Shown here: positions 34,980 to 44,654 of the stretch, one piece after another
How positions within the stretch are numbered: position 1 is the stretch's first letter
How the letters are laid out: each line of letters begins with the position of its first letter
Source of the DNA: Roseiarcus sp963758335
Lineage (GTDB): Bacteria; Pseudomonadota; Alphaproteobacteria; Rhizobiales; Beijerinckiaceae
DNA: 64,000 nt
Reading direction: 5' to 3'
NCBI GenBank assembly: GCA_963758335.1
Contig: CAVWVF010000001.1
Span: 434,001 to 498,000 of the forward strand
The notes under the pieces: model-generated
What the model saw: the letters and a program-made list of their open reading frames with translations, nothing else
Databases searched by the model: none
Told to the model about the DNA's origin: nothing
Position numbers and translations under genes: made by a program

Positions 34980-36714
34980 GTAACCGGGGCGAATTTCCGG
35001 GCGGCGTTAGCTTGGGGCGGGCCTGACGAGAGTTGCGAGATCGGGGATTTCGGGGCCTGGAATGGCGAGGCGAGCGCCGAGATAGTCGAAGAAGGGGATT
35101 TTGAGCTTCCTGCAGGTCTTGGCGAGCCCGAGCATGACGTCGCGGGCGTCGCGGCCTCTGTCGCTGAGGGTCCCGCCGGAGATTTTGCGCTTGGTGACGA
35201 AGACGCGGATGTCGTTTTCCGAGGCGTTGGTGTGCAGCGGAATATGGGGATGGTCGAGGACGCGCAAGAGATCGTCCTTGAGGCGAAAGAGGCGCCTGAG
35301 CAGGCTGTCGAGGGTGGCGTAGCCGGTTCTGGAGCGGTTGAAGATGCGGTCGAACTGCGCCCGCCAACGCTCGGCTTTCTCGAGGCTCGGGGCGAGCTTG
35401 TATTCTTTTAAGGCGCGATAGAACCACCAGATCATGCGCCGTGCGACCTCGATCGCGTTGCGCTGCTTGTCGTTGGCGGGGATGAGCTTGTGGACCAGGC
35501 GTTCGGCGTGCACCCAGCACAAGGCGTGTTCGCCGACGCGGAACTGGCCGGCGCCGTCTGACACGACGATGGCTTGGCCGAGCAGGCCTTGCTCGCGAAC
35601 GGCGCCCCACAGAGCACCCTCGCTGGCGACCCGCACCGGATCGGGGGTGATCCTGAGATCGGCGAATCCGAGCGCGTTCAGATGGCTCGTCCAGTCTTCG
35701 TGAGACGCAAAAAGCCGCGTCGGATGGCCCGCGAGCGTGTCGATGAGGCTGAGGCTCAGATTGCAAGCCCGCATGTAGACGAGCGCCGCCTCGTTGACCA
35801 CGTAAGAGGCCGCGCCGCCCAGGAGATTGCGCAGGAACGCCAGGCGGGACTTGCTCGGGCCGGTTCGAAACGTGGTGAATCTGTCGGAACCGATCTGGGT
35901 CGTCACGCCGCTCTTGCCTCGATGGCGGGCGCCGGTGTCGTCGACCGTGACGAAGGAAGCGCTGCTCAATCCGGTCTTCAGCACCTCGGCGTCCTCAGCG
36001 CGGAACGTCTCGAGCTTGGCGGCCAGCAGGCGCACCACCTGGCGTTTCGAAATCACCACGCCGACGCCGTTCAGCAGCGCCAGAATCCGCTCGCAGGTCA
36101 TCTGTCCCTGAAAGTGCAGCATCAAGATCAGGCGCTGAAGATGCGGGCCATAGCCACCGACGATCCCGGGATCGAGCGGCGCGATCAGAGTCTTCCCATC
36201 CGGCGTTTGCCAGCGCTCGCGCCGATAGCGGGTCACCAAAGGATTCAGAACCAAGTCCTGAACGACGATCTCTTCGTAGCCCTTGTGGCGGGAACCCGCT
36301 GGCGCGTCGACCTTCACCTCGATGGTTTGCGTGACCGTCAGCTTGTCCAGGTTGCTGCCGCGCCGCTGCGTCGACCGCCCGCCCTTGGGCGCGTTCGCTT
36401 GCGAATCCGGTCGGTCCGTCGCCTTGTCCATCCCCGAGGGTTTCTGCGGCGGCCGCGGCGGCAGTTTCTTCAATCGCGCCAGTTCGTCCTTGACCGCCTG
36501 ATGCTCGACCCTCAGCTTGGCCAACGCCCCGCTCACCTTCTCGTACTCCGCCTGAAAGCGGGTCACTTCGCCAATCAAAGTGCGAACCAGGCCGATGAGC
36601 TCGGCCGGCGTCATGCGCTCAAGCGGATCACCCAAATCAACGGACATCCCCAGCTTGAATCATACTTTCCGACGCTTGACTCCCCCCTTCCGCCCGGAAA
36701 TTTGCCCCGATTAC
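34980..36714 (-). mobile_element. IS66-family element, copy 3, intact
   Basis: 1735 bp, opposite orientation to copy 1 and nearly identical. Flanks on the plus strand are GCTTTTGA (left) and AAGAGTGC (right), the reverse complements of the left and right flanks of copy 1 respectively. The transposase is intact, so this is the best candidate for an active IS66 in the window. Confidence 0.94.
35007..36647 (-). CDS. IS66-family transposase (TnpC)
   Basis: 546 residues, complete. The N-terminal coiled coil TRFQAEYEKVSGALAKLRVE is followed by a basic Pro-rich linker and the IS66 zinc/HTH region. The catalytic core has FVTVDDTGARHRGKSGVTTQ (first Asp), AIVVSDGAGQFRVGEHALCW (second Asp) followed by VHAERLVHKLIPAND, and HTNASENDIRVFVTKRKISG (Glu). 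TnpA/TnpB accessory genes are absent, as in the ISBst12-like subgroup. It could act in trans on the defective copies 1 and 2. Confidence 0.95.
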   Translation of the reverse strand: MSVDLGDPLERMTPAELIGLVRTLIGEVTRFQAEYEKVSGALAKLRVEHQAVKDELARLKKLPPRPPQKPSGMDKATDRPDSQANAPKGGRSTQRRGSNLDKLTVTQTIEVKVDAPAGSRHKGYEEIVVQDLVLNPLVTRYRRERWQTPDGKTLIAPLDPGIVGGYGPHLQRLILMLHFQGQMTCERILALLNGVGVVISKRQVVRLLAAKLETFRAEDAEVLKTGLSSASFVTVDDTGARHRGKSGVTTQIGSDRFTTFRTGPSKSRLAFLRNLLGGAASYVVNEAALVYMRACNLSLSLIDTLAGHPTRLFASHEDWTSHLNALGFADLRITPDPVRVASEGALWGAVREQGLLGQAIVVSDGAGQFRVGEHALCWVHAERLVHKLIPANDKQRNAIEVARRMIWWFYRALKEYKLAPSLEKAERWRAQFDRIFNRSRTGYATLDSLLRRLFRLKDDLLRVLDHPHIPLHTNASENDIRVFVTKRKISGGTLSDRGRDARDVMLGLAKTCRKLKIPFFDYLGARLAIPGPEIPDLATLVRPAPS

Positions 36715-37127
36715 AAGAGTGCGCAGTCGGGGCAAACTTCAGTCTGTTGCTCATCCTCTCGCATGGGACGATCCCGGAACAAACATAGCACAGAATATGA
36801 CTTTCGCTAACAATTTTCACAGCAGCCTGCGGACGTAACAGGCGCGGCGCCGACGGGGCGCCGCCGTGGCGCCGACCCGATACGGAGATCGGCCGAGGCG
36901 GTCGAGCGACCGCCACTCCCGGTCCAGGAGCAGCGAATTCTATTTCGCGGAGCAGGGAACTTTTGCGCGAGAACAGGGAAGCTTTCGCGCGAGAGCAGGG
37001 GAAGTTTTTGCGCGACTGCCGGACACGTCTTTTATTCGTAGTCCAATCTCTTTTCGTCGGTTGCCGGCCGACGCCTCGCAACCGACACCGCCGGGAATGC
37101 GCCGACGCCTTCGCCAACGCCGGCGCT
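36715..37127. other. Gene-free stretch between IS66 copy 3 and tauE
   Basis: No supported gene. Most of it is the dispersed repeat 36777-37014. Confidence 0.6.
36777..37014 (+). repeat. Dispersed repeat, locus B, with CAGGGAA boxes
   Basis: Homologous to 29405-29645. After the GC-rich palindromic part come four boxes of the form (A/G)(A/G)CAGSGAA starting at 36929, 36951, 36972 and 36994 (spacings 22, 21, 22). Non-coding. Confidence 0.8.
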
Positions 37128-37976
37128 CTAGAAGACGAGCTTGCCGCCAATCAGGGCCAGCGTGCCGGCGAGGAGGGGGCGCAGCACCTTTTCCGGCACG
37201 CGGGAGGCGAAATGGCTGCCGATCGCGATGCCGGGAATCGACCCGGCGAGCAAGGAAATGAGCAGCTTCCAGTCGACCGAGCCCAGCCACCAATGGCCGG
37301 CGCCTGCGATCAGCGTCAATGGAACGGCGTGGGCGATGTCCGAGCCGACAATGCGCACCGTCGGCATCTTCGGATAGAGCGACAACAGGACGGTCACCCC
37401 GATCGCGCCGGCGCCGACCGACGAGATCGACACGAGAACGCCGAGAAGCGCGCCGAGGACGGTCGTCAAGGCGCCCACTTCGCCCTCGGTCCGCCTGTCG
37501 AAGAAGGCGGCGACCGCCCTCAGGAGCCGCTGACGGAACACCAGCGTGAACGCGGTCAAAATCAGGGCGAAGCCGAGGGTGGTCGTGATGGCCGCGCTCG
37601 TGCCCTTGAACTCGACGCCGAAATGCGACAGCGTCCACAGGGTGAGTGCCGCGGCCGGAACGCTCCCCATGGCCAATCGGCGCGTGACGCGCCAGTCGAT
37701 TGCTCTGTTGAATCCGTGAACGAACGACCCGGAGATATTGGTCAGCCCGGCGTAGATGAGATCGGTCCCGACCGCGGTCGCCGGATGGATGCCGAACACC
37801 AACACCAGGATGGGAGTCATCAGGGACCCTCCGCCGACGCCGGTGAAGCCGACCAGCGCGCCGACGGCGAAAGCCGAGGCCGTGTAGAGCGGGTTGATGA
37901 GATGGAGCACATTCGCCAACGCCGGCTCTCCTCTGTTCCCTTCCACGGCGCCATTCGCATTCCTATTTATGTCCAT
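37128..37976 (-). CDS. TauE/SafE-family membrane exporter
   Basis: 282 residues with about eight membrane helices. Family signatures: FAVGALVGFTGVGGGSLMTP near the N-terminus and its internal repeat LLGVLVSISSVGAGAIGVTV; also FGIHPATAVGTDLIYAGLTN. The family exports sulfite, sulfoacetate or other organosulfur anions. It is divergent from an Rrf2 regulator, the arrangement of a sulfur-responsive pair. ATG 37976 was chosen; a shorter start near ANVLHLIN is possible. Intact. Confidence 0.9.
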   Translation of the reverse strand: MDINRNANGAVEGNRGEPALANVLHLINPLYTASAFAVGALVGFTGVGGGSLMTPILVLVFGIHPATAVGTDLIYAGLTNISGSFVHGFNRAIDWRVTRRLAMGSVPAAALTLWTLSHFGVEFKGTSAAITTTLGFALILTAFTLVFRQRLLRAVAAFFDRRTEGEVGALTTVLGALLGVLVSISSVGAGAIGVTVLLSLYPKMPTVRIVGSDIAHAVPLTLIAGAGHWWLGSVDWKLLISLLAGSIPGIAIGSHFASRVPEKVLRPLLAGTLALIGGKLVF

Positions 37977-38097
37977 AGAATTTGTCAAGTTTCTGGCGCA
38001 GTCAATTAGGTCCATCAATCCGCTGGACTTTCGCCGGTCCGCGGTTCTTTTGTTGGCGAGCCCGAATTTGGAACGCCTTGAACAGGCTGAGATCGAG

Positions 38098-38547
38098 ATG
38101 CTGACAAACAAGGGAAAATACGGCCTCAAGGCCATGGTGCATCTCGCTGGCCTCGGGCCCGGCGCGCTCGCCCAGGTCGCCGACATCGCCGAGGTCAACT
38201 CGATCTCGAAGAAGTTCCTGGATCACATCCTGACCGAGCTGCGCCGCGCGGGGCTCGTCTATTCCAGGAAAGGGAAAGGCGGCGGCTACGCGCTCGCCAG
38301 GCCGGCGGCGGACATCCGGGTCGGAGCGATCGTGCGCGCTCTCGACGGGCCGCTCGCGCCGATTTCCTGCGCTTCCGTCACCGCTTTTCGGCCTTGCGCC
38401 GATTGCAGCGACCTGAAAACCTGTCCTGTCCGGCTGATCATGATCGAGGCGCGCAATGCGATCGCCGACGTCTTGGACAATCGCACCCTCGCAGAACTGC
38501 GCATGCTGGCTGGTTCGGCGGATCAGGAGGCGACGTATCACATCTAA
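38098..38547 (+). CDS. Rrf2-family transcriptional regulator
   Basis: 149 residues. The winged HTH MLTNKGKYGLKAMVHLAGLG, SISKKFLDHILTELRRAGLV and YSRKGKGGGYALARPAADIR is typical of IscR/Rrf2 proteins. Three conserved Cys in FRPCADCSDLKTCPVR could bind an Fe-S cluster or sense thiols. The start at 38098 matches the family N-terminus; longer in-frame extensions are rejected. It is likely to control the divergent TauE exporter in response to sulfur or redox state (inferred). Confidence 0.92.
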   Translation: MLTNKGKYGLKAMVHLAGLGPGALAQVADIAEVNSISKKFLDHILTELRRAGLVYSRKGKGGGYALARPAADIRVGAIVRALDGPLAPISCASVTAFRPCADCSDLKTCPVRLIMIEARNAIADVLDNRTLAELRMLAGSADQEATYHI

Positions 38548-39022
38548 TTAGTCGGAATAGCTCGGCTTCGTGACGCCCGTAAGCTCTCGACAAGGCTACG
38601 AGTTCGTGCCTGGAATGGGCGACGCCTTCAACACTATTGTCGCCGCCCGGCAGGACCGGCAGTCAGACGGCCGGAGTCGACGTAGAGCGGTCATTCGGGA
38701 TTAGCGGCGATGGACGTCGCAGTTGGGGGTTAGCAGTCACTCGTTCACTCGTTTGAGAGGTCCGCCATCCTATGCCGGTTATCGGCCCGCCACCTGCCAA
38801 AGGCCAAGCGGACTGCACCGGAGCCGGGTCGTTTCTTCATTTTCAGGCGAGGAACGAAGTATGCAATACGTCGTCTGCATGGATCGACCCGGCGCGGGAT
38901 CAGAATGACCGCCATTCTAGCGAGCAGCGGGCAGTTTTTGCGGTATACAGCCAAGCGAGCGGAGCATAGCTTGGCTTAGTGAGATCAGTCGTACGTGAGT
39001 TGGCGGCGTTTCGGGGGTCAGC
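38548..39022. other. Gene-free stretch with a hairpin
   Basis: No supported gene. A perfect 8-bp stem AGCCAAGC / GCTTGGCT with a 12-base loop lies at 38949-38976, just upstream of the sulfotransferase-like gene. No RNA gene is recognised. Confidence 0.5.
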
Positions 39023-39644
39023 GTGACGCTTGCAATCATCGGTTCCGGCTTTGGCCGGACGGGGACAATGTCGCTCAAGCGCGCTCTGGAGGAACTCGGC
39101 TTCGGCCCCTGCCACCATATGCAGGAGGTTCTTGCCCACCCCGAGCAGGTCGCGCACTGGCAAGCGATCGCGGCGGGCCGCCCGGTAAAATGGGATGAGG
39201 TCTTCGCGGGCTATCGCTCGCAGGTGGACTGGCCGGGCGCGCACGTTTGGCGCGAAATCGCCGCCGCCTATCCCAAGGCCAAGGTGATCCACACCATGCG
39301 CCCGGAGGAGCTGTGGTGGAAGAGCTTTTCCACGACCATCGCGAAGCTGATGAGCGCCTTCAAAGAAATGCCGTTGCCGCCGCATGTGCGCTCCATGGTG
39401 GACGTCGCGATGGAGCTTATTGCGCAGGAGACGTTCAGGGGAAAGTTCGCCGAAAAGGACGGCGCAATCGCCGCTTACCGCCTTCGTGCGGAGCAGGTGC
39501 GCTCGGCGATTCCGCCGGAGCGCCTGCTGGTGTTCGACGTCGCCGACGGCCAAGACGCCCTTTCCGAACATGAATTCGAACGAGGACTTCTGGAAACTGG
39601 TCAGGGCGAAGCGCGCTGACCGAACGCTGGGCAAAAGCCGTTAA
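39023..39644 (+). pseudogene. Sulfotransferase-family protein, C-terminal deletion
   Basis: MTLAIIGSGFGRTGTMSLKR (P-loop-like PAPS-binding motif), ALEELGFGPCHHMQEVLAHP, WREIAAAYPKAKVIHTMRPE (3'-phosphate region) and PERLLVFDVADG are typical of the bacterial sulfotransferase-like family with the GFGRTGT loop. After VADG about 13 residues expected before the C-terminal motif are missing and the frame is shifted. The tail KTPFPNMNSNEDFWKLVRAK is readable in another frame to a stop at about 39644. Probably inactive. Confidence 0.8.
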
Positions 39645-40728
39645 CTAGCGCGGCTCGGAGCAATCCGACGCGCCGCCTGAGACGCGCCACGCATGCGGCG
39701 GCGTTCCCGCCATCCGGCTGAAAGCGTGGCTGAATGCGCTTGTGTCGGCATAGCCCAAAGAGTCGGCGATCTCGGTGACGCCCATGCGCGTGCCGAGAAG
39801 CAACTGCCCTGCGACCTCGAAGCGCACTTCGTTGAGCAGGCTTGCGGAACGAAGTGCCCTCTGCTTGCAGGCGGCGATTGAGCGCCCGCGGATGCATTGT
39901 CAGGCGGCGCGCCACCGTCTCCAAGTCGAAGTCGCCGAAGAGGACGCGGGGGCGAAGGAGCCGAACGACCTGGTCGGCGACGCTTGGCAGAGCAACCGCC
40001 CAGTATTTCGCAACCGCTTCTTCCAGAATCTCGCGCTGGCGCGAATCGGCGCCGAAAACGGGACGTTCGAGCTCGCCCGCAGGGAAGACGAGGGCCGTCT
40101 GCTCGGCGTCGAACCTGACGGGAACCTGAAAGAGACGGTGATACGGATGGACATCGGCTGGCGGCTTGCGCGCCAGGAGCACTTCGTCCGGCAACGCTCC
40201 GCACAGCTCCCGGATTCCATTGAATGCGAACGCCATCGTTCCATCACAGAAATGGTCGATGCCCTCGGTCCCCGACTGGTGGATCGCATAGCCGATCAAG
40301 GCTACGCCGTCGCGCACCGCCAGGTACCACACGCCGCCCCGGACATAGCGGTGCAGGTTCTCGACAAGGTCCTGCAGTGCCCGGCCTAAGGTCGGCGCGT
40401 TCCGCATCAAATTGCCGACGAGACCCAAGCTCCTCGTGTCGGAGCGTTGCCCGAGCAGAAGGCCAAAATGTGCGCATCCGGTTCGCATCGCGCCCGCCTG
40501 GAGCAATTTGCCGGCTGCGGTGAAGGGGATCACATTCTCGGGATCGCTGAACACGCCAAGCTCAAGCCCGGCGTCAGCCGCAACCCCAGCGGGATCGACG
40601 CCGAACTCCCGGAGGAGCACAGGCGCCTCCGCGAAAGGCCCGATACGTTGTTGTCCCTCAGGCACGTCCTGCCACACCCTGCGGGCCACCGTGCGCCGCC
40701 CGGACGGATCGAGGCGACGCGTCGCCAT
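39645..40728 (-). pseudogene. AraC-family regulator, frameshifted before the second HTH
   Basis: The N-terminal arabinose-binding-like (OruR type) domain reads VLLREFGVDPAGVAADAGLE and CAHFGLLLGQRSDTRSLGLV. The first part of the DNA-binding domain is VARRLTMHPRALNRRLQAEG with TSFRK. One extra C in AAGCCTGCTC (about 39843) shifts the frame. The rest, LLNEVRFEVAGQLLLGTRMG and VTEIADSLGYADTSAFSHAF with SRMAGTPPHAWR, follows in the other frame. It is convergent with the sulfotransferase-like gene. Confidence 0.85.
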
Positions 40729-40877
40729 TAAGAAGCAACATTGATTTTGTGCGGCCGTCGCAAAATCGCAAGCGGCGGCAAAGCTGGTGTGTTCAAATTA
40801 TTGTCTCGTTGGCGCGGACGCGGCATTAGACGCGACATCAAGTGCCCTGTTTGCGCATCTCTTGCGGAGTGCCGAAC

Positions 40878-42636
40878 ATGGATAAGAAAACGCCGGTCGA
40901 TCGCGGCGAAACGAGCGAGAATTCCGTCGGCGGAGACACGTCGCCGACTAGCACCGCATCTGCCGACACCACGCGCCGCCGCTTGCTGCAAGTGGGAGCC
41001 GGGCTTGTCGCAGCGGCCGCGGGCGCATCGCGCGGCGCCGCGGCGCCGGCGATCGCGGGTCAATCGGTCATCGTCCCGCGGGCGCCGAACATCGTCGTGC
41101 TGATGACGGACCAGGAGCGCCATCATATGCATTGGCCGGCGGGGTGGGCCGAACAGAACCTTCCGTCCTTGCAGCGGCTCAAGCGCAACGGCCTCTATTT
41201 CCTGCGCGCCTACACCGCCGCCTGCGAATGCTCGCCCTCGCGGGGCGTGATGCAGACAGGACGCTTCGCGCCGATCAATCGCGTTCCGTCGACAGCCGTT
41301 CTGTGGGACTGATCCACCAGAATCGTCAGGCTACAATCGCCACTCTGCTCAAGGAGCACGCCGGTTACGACGTGGTGTGGAAGGGCAAGTGGCACTTGAG
41401 CTACGCCTCGAACGCCGCCCCAGGCAACGGCGGCGAAGATTGGGGGCCGGCCGACATCAAGGTCATGGAGGCGAATTGGGGGTGGTCCGGCTGGAACCCG
41501 CCGGATGCGGGCACCGCCATTCAGCAGGCGCAGGGAACTCCGTTCGGCGTATTCAACGGGAATAACACGGCCGGCGGCGGCAACCCGAACAACGACGGTC
41601 GATATGTATCCGGGACTCTCAATGCTACGCCCGGCCAGATACCCGGGGTGGGCGGTGAAAGCTTCGTCGAGTTCCTGCGAGGCCGCAAAGGATCGTCCAA
41701 CCCATTCTGCATGTTCGTGTCGCTGGTCAATCCGCATGACATAGGAGCCTACCCGGGCAACCTGATCACGCCGCCCGCCTGGCAACAGGTCGGCTACAAG
41801 CGAGAGGACTTCGCCCATCTCGGTATCAAGCTGCCGCCCAACTATGCCGATGACCTGTCGACCAAGCCGAGCATCCAAAAGCTGGCGCGCGACAATTACG
41901 ACAAATTCGCTCCGCTCGGCGGGCCGGAGGGGGAGGAGGAGTACATCAACTTCTATGCCTATCTGCATAAGGTCGTCGACAAGCACATCACGACCGTCCT
42001 CGACACGCTCGAGGAAACCGGGCTCATGGAGAATACGATCATCCTGCGCTTTGCCGATCATGGCGAGGGCGGGTTGTCGCACGGGTTTCGCGAGAAGGCC
42101 TATACGGCCTACGAGGAAATGATCCACGTCCCGCTGATCGTCACCGAGATCTCCTGCCGACGATCCTCGATCTCGCCGGCGTTCGCGATGCGGAGTCCTA
42201 CGGCATCGGCAAGAGCATCGTTCCAGTCATGCAAGATCCGTCCAAGACGGTCCAGGACCACACGCTGTTCTCATACGATGACGTGTTCTTCGTTCCGCCC
42301 ACGGCTCCAAACAGTCACATCCGGGCGATGCGCGAGGGCGACTGGATGTACGCGGCCTATTTCAGCCTGGATGGCGGCGGCGGCAAACCCCCGGATTCCG
42401 CCGCAGGGGGGAATGCCGGCGCCATGGCGAAGTCGATGCCCCCGGCGTATGTGGAATATGAGCTTTACAATATCCAGAGCGATCCTGGTCAGATGAATAA
42501 CCTCCTCCATGGCGTGCCGACCGCGGATGTGAGGAGAGAATGGGCGCGCCTGCACAATAAGCTTACCCAGAGTCTCTACGACGCCGGCAACCTGCCCGAC
42601 GGCTTCCAGTGGCCGATCTGGCCAGCCGGGGTCTGA
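40878..42636 (+). pseudogene. Arylsulfatase-type sulfatase, at least two breaks
   Basis: Tat-exported sulfatase remnant. MDKKTPVDRGETSENS is followed by the twin-arginine signal TTRRRLLQVGAGLVAAAAG, the metal site PNIVVLMTDQERHH and the formylglycine motif CSPSRGVMQTGR (Cys would be modified). A missing base near 41310 ends this frame; the next frame carries VVWKGKWHLSYAS and ILRFADHGEGGLSHGFREKA. Near 42155 a deletion of some tens of bases and a shift lead to LPTILDLAGVRDAESYGIGK, MQDPSKTVQDHTLFSYDD and YELYNIQSDPGQMNNLL. Not functional as written. Confidence 0.85.
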
Positions 42637-42663
42637 TCGCAAGCAGCTTGTTGGATCGGGGTC

Positions 42664-42683
42664 AGGGGTTTGCATGAACCCCT
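42664..42683. terminator. Hairpin after the sulfatase gene
   Basis: A 7-bp stem AGGGGTT / AACCCCT with loop TGCATG lies 28 bp after the sulfatase stop. No T run, so termination activity is uncertain. Confidence 0.35.
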
Positions 42684-42821
42684 GTACGAGGCGGGGGAAA
42701 AATATAGAGCAAGCAGCCAATCGCACCCTGCCCGCGCGACCGACGAGCGCAAGACGTGCGGCATGATTCTCTCGCGGCAAAGCCTGTTTTAGGAAAATGA
42801 GGAACTGAGGAGAAACGCAAT

Positions 42822-43544
42822 ATGAAAAAAGGGGAAACTCTCCGAATGCTGATGACCGCCGCCGCGCTGTTTGCGGCGCCGGCGATGGCGCTCGCCCAGG
42901 ACGCGATCAGCGCGCCGGCGCAGAAGACGATCGGCGCGCCGCAAAACGAGATGATCCCCTCGCTGGCGGTCATCAATTCCCATGGGGCGACGCTCCAGGA
43001 CAACGCCCTGACCATGACTGGCGTTTCCTCCAATTCTGTCGTCTTCGCCGATCGCCCGGTCAGAGCGGCGGGGCATGTGCTGACCAAGGATTTCCTGAAA
43101 GAATGGGATGAGAGCGCCGACAGCTTCGCCAAGGATCCGCCGAATGCGACGATATCGGTGCTCGGTGCGGACGGCGCGTCGGTCGAGGACGCCGTCGTGG
43201 TCTTGAGGGCGCCGAAGCTCGAAGGGGACAAACTGACTTTCGAGGTGTCTGTGCTCGAAGGAGGCCTGTCCAGGGCTACGGGACCCGCTGCGCTCTTCAT
43301 CGACTGGTTCGCGGCGCGCGGCGGGTTTGGCCATGTGGGAGGCTTCCACTACGGCCACGTGGGAGGCTTCGGCGGCGTCGGCTACCACGGCGCCGCATGG
43401 CATGGCGCCTGGTATGGCCATCCCGCCGGCGCGTTCGCCGCCGGCGCGGCGGTCGGAGCCGTCGGCGCGGCGGCGGCCGGGGCGGCGGCCGGGGCGTACT
43501 ATCCGCCGGGCTGCGGAGTCTATCCCAATCCGCCGTGCTATTGA
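42822..43544 (+). CDS. Secreted protein with Gly/His- and Ala-rich tail
   Basis: 240 residues. The signal peptide (LMTAAALFAAPAMALAQ) is cleaved near ALA-QD. A soluble domain (about 30-155) is followed by FGHVGGFHYGHVGGFGGVGY, an Ala/Gly-rich segment that could insert in a membrane (glycine-zipper-like), and a final PPGCGVYPNPPCY with two Cys. The His/Gly repeats could bind metal (speculative). A Shine-Dalgarno GAGGAG lies about 10 bp upstream. No named family recognised. Confidence 0.75.
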   Translation: MKKGETLRMLMTAAALFAAPAMALAQDAISAPAQKTIGAPQNEMIPSLAVINSHGATLQDNALTMTGVSSNSVVFADRPVRAAGHVLTKDFLKEWDESADSFAKDPPNATISVLGADGASVEDAVVVLRAPKLEGDKLTFEVSVLEGGLSRATGPAALFIDWFAARGGFGHVGGFHYGHVGGFGGVGYHGAAWHGAWYGHPAGAFAAGAAVGAVGAAAAGAAAGAYYPPGCGVYPNPPCY

Positions 43545-43763
43545 AAGCTGTCACAACTCGCGCGTGCGGTTCCGTAATCGCCGCACATATGATGTGAGCC
43601 CGCATACGCTCGTCAGATCGGCCTGACGGGGGCAGACTAAGACTCGGGCGGCCCGCTTGTCCGCCGAGTGTCGGTTAAGAGTGCGAGAGGCTCGCGCGGC
43701 TTGGAGTCGCGTTGCGGCGACTGGTCGAATTTGAAGACGCATCGGCCAAATTCGGACGCGAAA

Positions 43764-44588
43764 ATGAGAATTATAGCACGAGCGTTTTTCGTTGCGGTCG
43801 GAGTCGCCTCTGCGGCGCCGGCGTTCGCGGCCGATCTGGCGCCAGCGCCGGCGCCGACCCCGGAGCCAGCGCCAAATGACTGGCATTACCAGTTGACGCT
43901 CACTGCTTTGGCGCCGAGTTTGACCGCCAACATGGGCATCCGCACGTTTCCTACCTCCTCCGTCTACGCGAGCTTCCCCACAATTCTCGACCATCTCGAA
44001 GGCATAGTCCCGTTGAGCTTCGCCGCCTTTAACGACAATTTCATCTTGGCCACGAGCGTCTTCTGGGTCCGCGAGGGGGCAGGGGGGTTGAAGACGACCT
44101 TCGGACCGGGCGAAGGCGAATTCGGCGGCATAAACGCGAACGTGACGCTTAACGAGACGATCGCAACGGCATTCGGCGGCGTGAGGCTTCCGATTCCCTC
44201 GCCCAATCTGGGTGTCTACGGCATCCTCGGCGCCGCCTTTTTCAACGTGAACGCTTCGCTCACACTACAGACGCCCGTTCTTGGTTTTTCGCGTTCTGCG
44301 TCGCAGAGCAAGACTTGGGCCGACGAGATCGTCGGACTGACCGCAAATTATGGCCTCGACAAAAAGTGGTTCCTCCAATTCGAGACCTACGCCGGCGGTT
44401 ACAGCGGGAGCGCGACGGCGATGGGCTATGGGGGGGTCGGATACAAGTGGAACCCATCCGTTACGGTAAACCTGGGCTCTCGCGTGCTATACGCCTACGA
44501 ACAGAGCGCCGCCAACGTCGGCAACGGCAGCTTCCGCCTTCAGCAGACCTTTTACGGGCCGGAATTGGACGTGAGCTACAACTTCTGA
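43764..44588 (+). CDS. Outer-membrane beta-barrel protein
   Basis: 274 residues with signal peptide MRIIARAFFVAVGVASAAPA (cleaved near AFA-AD) and a short Ala/Pro linker. Alternating-hydrophobic strands follow, for example GVYGILGAAFFNVNASLTLQ and WFLQFETYAGGYSGSATAMG. It ends PELDVSYNF with the terminal Phe typical of BAM-assembled barrels. No Omp family is named with confidence. The start at 43764 is set by the signal peptide. Confidence 0.82.
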   Translation: MRIIARAFFVAVGVASAAPAFAADLAPAPAPTPEPAPNDWHYQLTLTALAPSLTANMGIRTFPTSSVYASFPTILDHLEGIVPLSFAAFNDNFILATSVFWVREGAGGLKTTFGPGEGEFGGINANVTLNETIATAFGGVRLPIPSPNLGVYGILGAAFFNVNASLTLQTPVLGFSRSASQSKTWADEIVGLTANYGLDKKWFLQFETYAGGYSGSATAMGYGGVGYKWNPSVTVNLGSRVLYAYEQSAANVGNGSFRLQQTFYGPELDVSYNF

Positions 44589-44654
44589 GCCGATCGCCCG
44601 CCGGCGCCTGTCCTGCTCGAAGCGCGCTTATTGGAATTCATCGCGGGGCGTCGC

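Noticed and set aside
38548..39022. A small RNA or tRNA gene in the gap before the sulfotransferase-like gene
   Set aside because: Only one 8-bp hairpin is present; no cloverleaf, T-loop GTTCRANNC or terminator was found.
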